Shown: positions 61,852 to 64,000 of the stretch, in pieces
How the letters are laid out: the number at the start of each line of letters is the position of its first letter
Position numbering within the stretch: position 1 is the stretch's first letter
Assembly: GCF_000427645.1 (NCBI RefSeq)
Contig: NZ_KE386571.1
Coordinates: 3,734,895-3,798,894 of the forward strand
Source of the DNA: Sphingomonas phyllosphaerae FA2
GTDB lineage: Bacteria > Pseudomonadota > Alphaproteobacteria > Sphingomonadales > Sphingomonadaceae
DNA: 64,000 nt
Reading direction: 5' to 3'
Translations under genes and position numbers: made by a program
The notes under the pieces: generated by a model
The model's database searches: none
Seen by the model: the letters and a program-made list of their open reading frames with translations, nothing else
What the model was told of the DNA's origin: nothing

Positions 61852-62259
61852 TTACTGTCTGTTAGGATGAACCTTAGTCATAAAATTGCGAGTGAGTTCT
61901 GCAACCTCCTCTGTATTCTCGTCGAGTGCAAAGTGACCGGCATTTAAAATATGCAATTCAGCGCCCGGCACATCACGTTGGTAGGCTTGCGCTCCGGGGA
62001 CGATAAACGAGGGGTCATACCGACCCCACAGCACCAGCATCTTAGGCTGGTGTTCCCTGAGCCATGCCTGCCAGCGGGGATAAGAAGCAACATTGGTGCG
62101 ATAGTCGTAAAGGAGCTTGGCCTGGATCTCACGTTGCCCCGGCTTCGATAGCCATGCGAACTCGTCCTCCCAACTATCGGGATTGTAGCGCTCGGGGTTG
62201 GGGCTGGTGCCAAGTTGGCGCTGCCGGGTCCCCTCGAAGCCGACGAAGGGTACTGTCAA
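61852..62259 (-). pseudogene. C-terminal fragment of an alpha/beta hydrolase
   Basis: About 135 residues matching the last half of a 290-residue haloalkane dehalogenase/epoxide hydrolase-like protein: SPNPERYNPDSWEDEFAWL, LYDYRTNVASYPRWQAWL, LWGRYDPSF with the late acid residue and NAGHFALDENTEEV with the catalytic His. The nucleophile elbow and the N-terminal half are missing. The break at about 62260 coincides with a short piece of repeat A. Confidence 0.8.
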
Positions 62260-62295
62260 ACCAACGTACCGGCTTGATCGAGAGCCGAGCAGGGT
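62258..62295. repeat. Short piece of dispersed repeat A
   Basis: ACGTACCGGCTTGATC followed by AGCCGAGCAGGG, resembling 26420-26470 with a deletion. It sits at the 5' break of the hydrolase fragment. Confidence 0.35.
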
Positions 62296-62443
62296 TGGTG
62301 TTTTCCGTCGCCTCAGCTATGCTGGCCGAGCTGTCAGTGCTGCGAACTTGCTTGGTATTTCCCGAGGTCGGCTCCTTTTTGCCCGCTAAACAGCAGGAAA
62401 ATGGGCAAGAAGCTCGCCTTCAATCGGCCATGTGCAATTGCTT

Positions 62444-62860
62444 TGACAGCACCGGCGCATTCGATCCAGGATCGGCTGGTCGGCCAACTACAGCCTTGCC
62501 CGGCTTGATGAGAACATCCCCGCAAACCGTGACGCGGCATATTACGCGCTTTTCCCCAAAACGGCGACGCCGCGCCACCGCGCTAACGTGACGGCGGATT
62601 ACAAGGACGATGTATGGTCGGCCGCTGTGGTGACCCATTTGGCGACGTCCAGCCGACAGAGTAGCTTCCTGCCGGATACCAACCTCATCTCGATCGAGGT
62701 GCCAACATCAGTCAGCGTCGATGCGAAGCTGACACGTGCGGTCGGGACGCGGGCGGAGATCTATGTGGCCGGTGAGAACTTGACCGCGGCGCAAGGCGTC
62801 TATTCCTCGCCCATTCCCGCCGACCGCCGCATTCGCGTCGGCGTCAGTGCCCGGCTCTGA
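62444..62860 (+). pseudogene. C-terminal fragment of a TonB-dependent receptor
   Basis: The frame is open from just after a TGA at 62441 and reads IGWSANYSLARLDENIPANR, then HRANVTADYKDDVW, and ends EIYVAGENLTAAQGVYSS ... RIRVGVSARL. These are the last beta strands of an outer-membrane TonB-dependent receptor barrel. An internal ATG-less start at 62588 is not a real start. All the plug and most of the barrel are absent. The DNA between the two fragments (62300-62440) shows nothing recognisable. Confidence 0.78.
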
Positions 62861-62904
62861 AGGCCGCCGCTGGCTGCGAACGACCTTCAGGCGGCGTGTG
62901 GCGA

Positions 62905-63255
62905 TCATGCCAGATACGCCTCGGCCGCCTCCTGCGTGAGGAAGACATCCGAGTAGAGAGGATCGTGCGAGCGTTTCGTATGGTTCTTTCGGGCGGAGTC
63001 GCGCACCACGACCGCGACGCGGTCATTCTTGCGGTATAGCACCGGCAAGACCTTCTCGATGTGACCGGCGACTTCGGGCGGATGTGCCTCTGCCAGCCTT
63101 AGGTCAATCATCAGGCACACGCCCTGCGCGGTGCGGCGCTCTGCGACCAGCAACGTCGATAGCTCACGGAAGTGATGCTGCGCTTCGGCCAGCGTCGCCA
63201 GGCCGCTGCCATGGACAAGAATATAGCTGGCTCGCTTCTGGATCTGTAGCGGCAT
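62905..63255 (-). CDS. Small STAS/SpoIIAA-like protein, unknown
   Basis: 116 residues from the ATG at 63255, which overlaps the chemoreceptor stop by one base (TGATG). Alternating strands and helices (SYILVHGSGLATLAEAQHHF, GVCLMIDLRLAEAHPPE, RVAVVVRDSARK) fit a STAS/SpoIIAA-like fold or a similar small alpha/beta domain. Coupled translation suggests a role beside the chemoreceptor, but no function is known. Confidence 0.7.
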   Translation of the reverse strand: MPLQIQKRASYILVHGSGLATLAEAQHHFRELSTLLVAERRTAQGVCLMIDLRLAEAHPPEVAGHIEKVLPVLYRKNDRVAVVVRDSARKNHTKRSHDPLYSDVFLTQEAAEAYLA

Positions 63256-64000
63256 CAGAAGGACGCCCAATCTTCCTGCGCGGTCTGGCGCAGCGCAGCT
63301 ATCCGTGGGGCTGAGTGCACGATCTGGAGCTTCGAATGACGCCGGTCCGCTGCGTGGCGCTGCGGCACGGCCTGACGGCCGCTCTGCTCGGCAAGCGTGA
63401 ACCGTGCGACTTCCGTTGCCAGATCCTGCGCCTCCGAAGCCAGTGTGCGCGTCGCCGCGGTCGCCTCTTCCACCATCGCCGCATTCTGCTGCGTCACGCC
63501 GTCCATCTCCGAGATGGCGGAATTGACCTGCTGGAGACCGATCGCCTGCTGCTCAGCCGAGGCGGCGATCGTCGAGACGATCGTGTTGATCTCCTCGACA
63601 CGCCCGATGATCCCGCGCAACGCCGATCCCGTGGCGCTCACCAGCTCGACCCCGGCCTCGACCTGCACGGTGGAGGCGGCGATGCGCGCCTTGACGTCCT
63701 TGGCCGCATCCGCCGAGCGCTGTGCAAGCGCGCGCACCTCGGAAGCGACCACCGCGAAACCCTTGCCGGCGTCCCCGGCGCGCGCCGCCTCGACGCCGGC
63801 ATTGAGTGCCAGCAAGTTGGTCTGGAAGGCGATCCCGTCGATGACGCTGATGATCTCACCGATCTCGACCGACGTGCGCTCGATCCCGTCCATCGCGGTC
63901 ACGGCGCGGTCGACGATCTCGCCGGACGAATGCGCCTCGCTGCGTGCCTGCAGCACCAGCGCGCTGGCCTTGTTCGCGCCCTCGGCTGTCTGGCGGACCG
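63255..64000 (-). CDS. Methyl-accepting chemotaxis protein, C-terminal part (5' end outside window)
   Basis: The frame is open through the right edge. The visible 248 residues form the cytoplasmic coiled-coil signalling domain, with the hairpin tip IAFQTNLLALNAGVEAARAG followed by KGFAVVASEVRALAQRSADA, the CheA/CheW contact region. No transmembrane or sensor part is in view. The C-terminus ends QTAQEDWASF; that acidic-aromatic tail might be a CheR/CheB docking site (EDWASF resembles xWxxF). Coupled to the small STAS-like gene. Confidence 0.93.
   Translation of the reverse strand, partial: VRQTAEGANKASALVLQARSEAHSSGEIVDRAVTAMDGIERTSVEIGEIISVIDGIAFQTNLLALNAGVEAARAGDAGKGFAVVASEVRALAQRSADAAKDVKARIAASTVQVEAGVELVSATGSALRGIIGRVEEINTIVSTIAASAEQQAIGLQQVNSAISEMDGVTQQNAAMVEEATAATRTLASEAQDLATEVARFTLAEQSGRQAVPQRHAADRRHSKLQIVHSAPRIAALRQTAQEDWASF

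Noticed and set aside
1..64000. CRISPR array, prophage or conjugation genes, tRNA attachment site
   Set aside because: No evenly spaced short repeats, no phage structural or integrase genes and no recognisable tRNA were seen, although a tRNA could be missed by eye.

Overview
The window looks like chromosomal accessory DNA from a sphingomonad-type alphaproteobacterium. This is inferred from the high GC, the style of the NodT-type outer-membrane factor, the TonB-receptor and STN-domain pieces, and the many LysR/oxidoreductase pairs; no rRNA or housekeeping marker is present to fix the taxon. I saw no rRNA, tRNA or CRISPR array.

Region 1 (1-32.1 kb) is an oxidoreductase and detoxification block. 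It opens with a YciI/aldo-keto reductase pair. A periplasmic PaoABC-type molybdenum aldehyde oxidoreductase operon follows, read leftwards (2Fe-2S, FAD/4Fe-4S, and two tandem Mo subunits). Immediately upstream of it is a translationally coupled operon RND pump - membrane fusion protein - outer-membrane factor - XdhC-type Mo-cofactor chaperone - YkgJ cysteine-cluster protein. Then come a secreted CMD-CMD-cupin fusion, two zinc alcohol dehydrogenases, a separate CMD protein and cupin, and LysR regulators with hydrolases, aldo-keto reductases, a VOC protein, a WYL regulator, an MFS exporter and an SDR. A 29-bp motif with fixed spacing recurs upstream of the pump operon, one alcohol dehydrogenase and the cupin/LysR pair, and may define a local regulon.

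Region 2 (32.6-39.1 kb) is a compact, very probable anti-phage or anti-plasmid island. It holds an SF2 helicase fused to a PD-(D/E)xK-like nuclease (visibly more AT-rich than its surroundings), a divergent nucleoside-deoxyribosyltransferase/TIR-like protein, a small protein translationally coupled to a Shedu/DUF4263-like protein, a phospholipase-D-like HKD protein, and a convergent HEPN-domain protein. I do not recognise this combination as a named system. It is followed by a broken ssb-like 3' end.

Region 3 (39.5-51.3 kb) is a second oxidoreductase block that mirrors region 1: a second PaoABC operon with one Mo subunit, then NmrA-type reductase, FrnE-like DsbA, HxlR regulator, SDRs, an epimerase, an MFS exporter and a LysR regulator. 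Several of these are paralogues of region 1 genes. Two 66-bp direct repeats with end-like sequence flank the HxlR/DsbA/SDR block.

Region 4 (51.5-58 kb) is an insertion-sequence cluster. Two complete IS3-family elements, a decayed relative and an IS5-family element lie together. Each complete element has matched terminal repeats and a canonical -1 frameshift heptamer. One IS3 element has cut off a CorA-type magnesium transporter before its membrane segments.

Region 5 (58.4-64 kb) holds an SDR, an AtaL-like protein, an NmrA-type protein and a divergent LysR, then two gene fragments (alpha/beta hydrolase and TonB-dependent receptor), a small STAS-like protein and the 3' part of a methyl-accepting chemotaxis protein that leaves the window.
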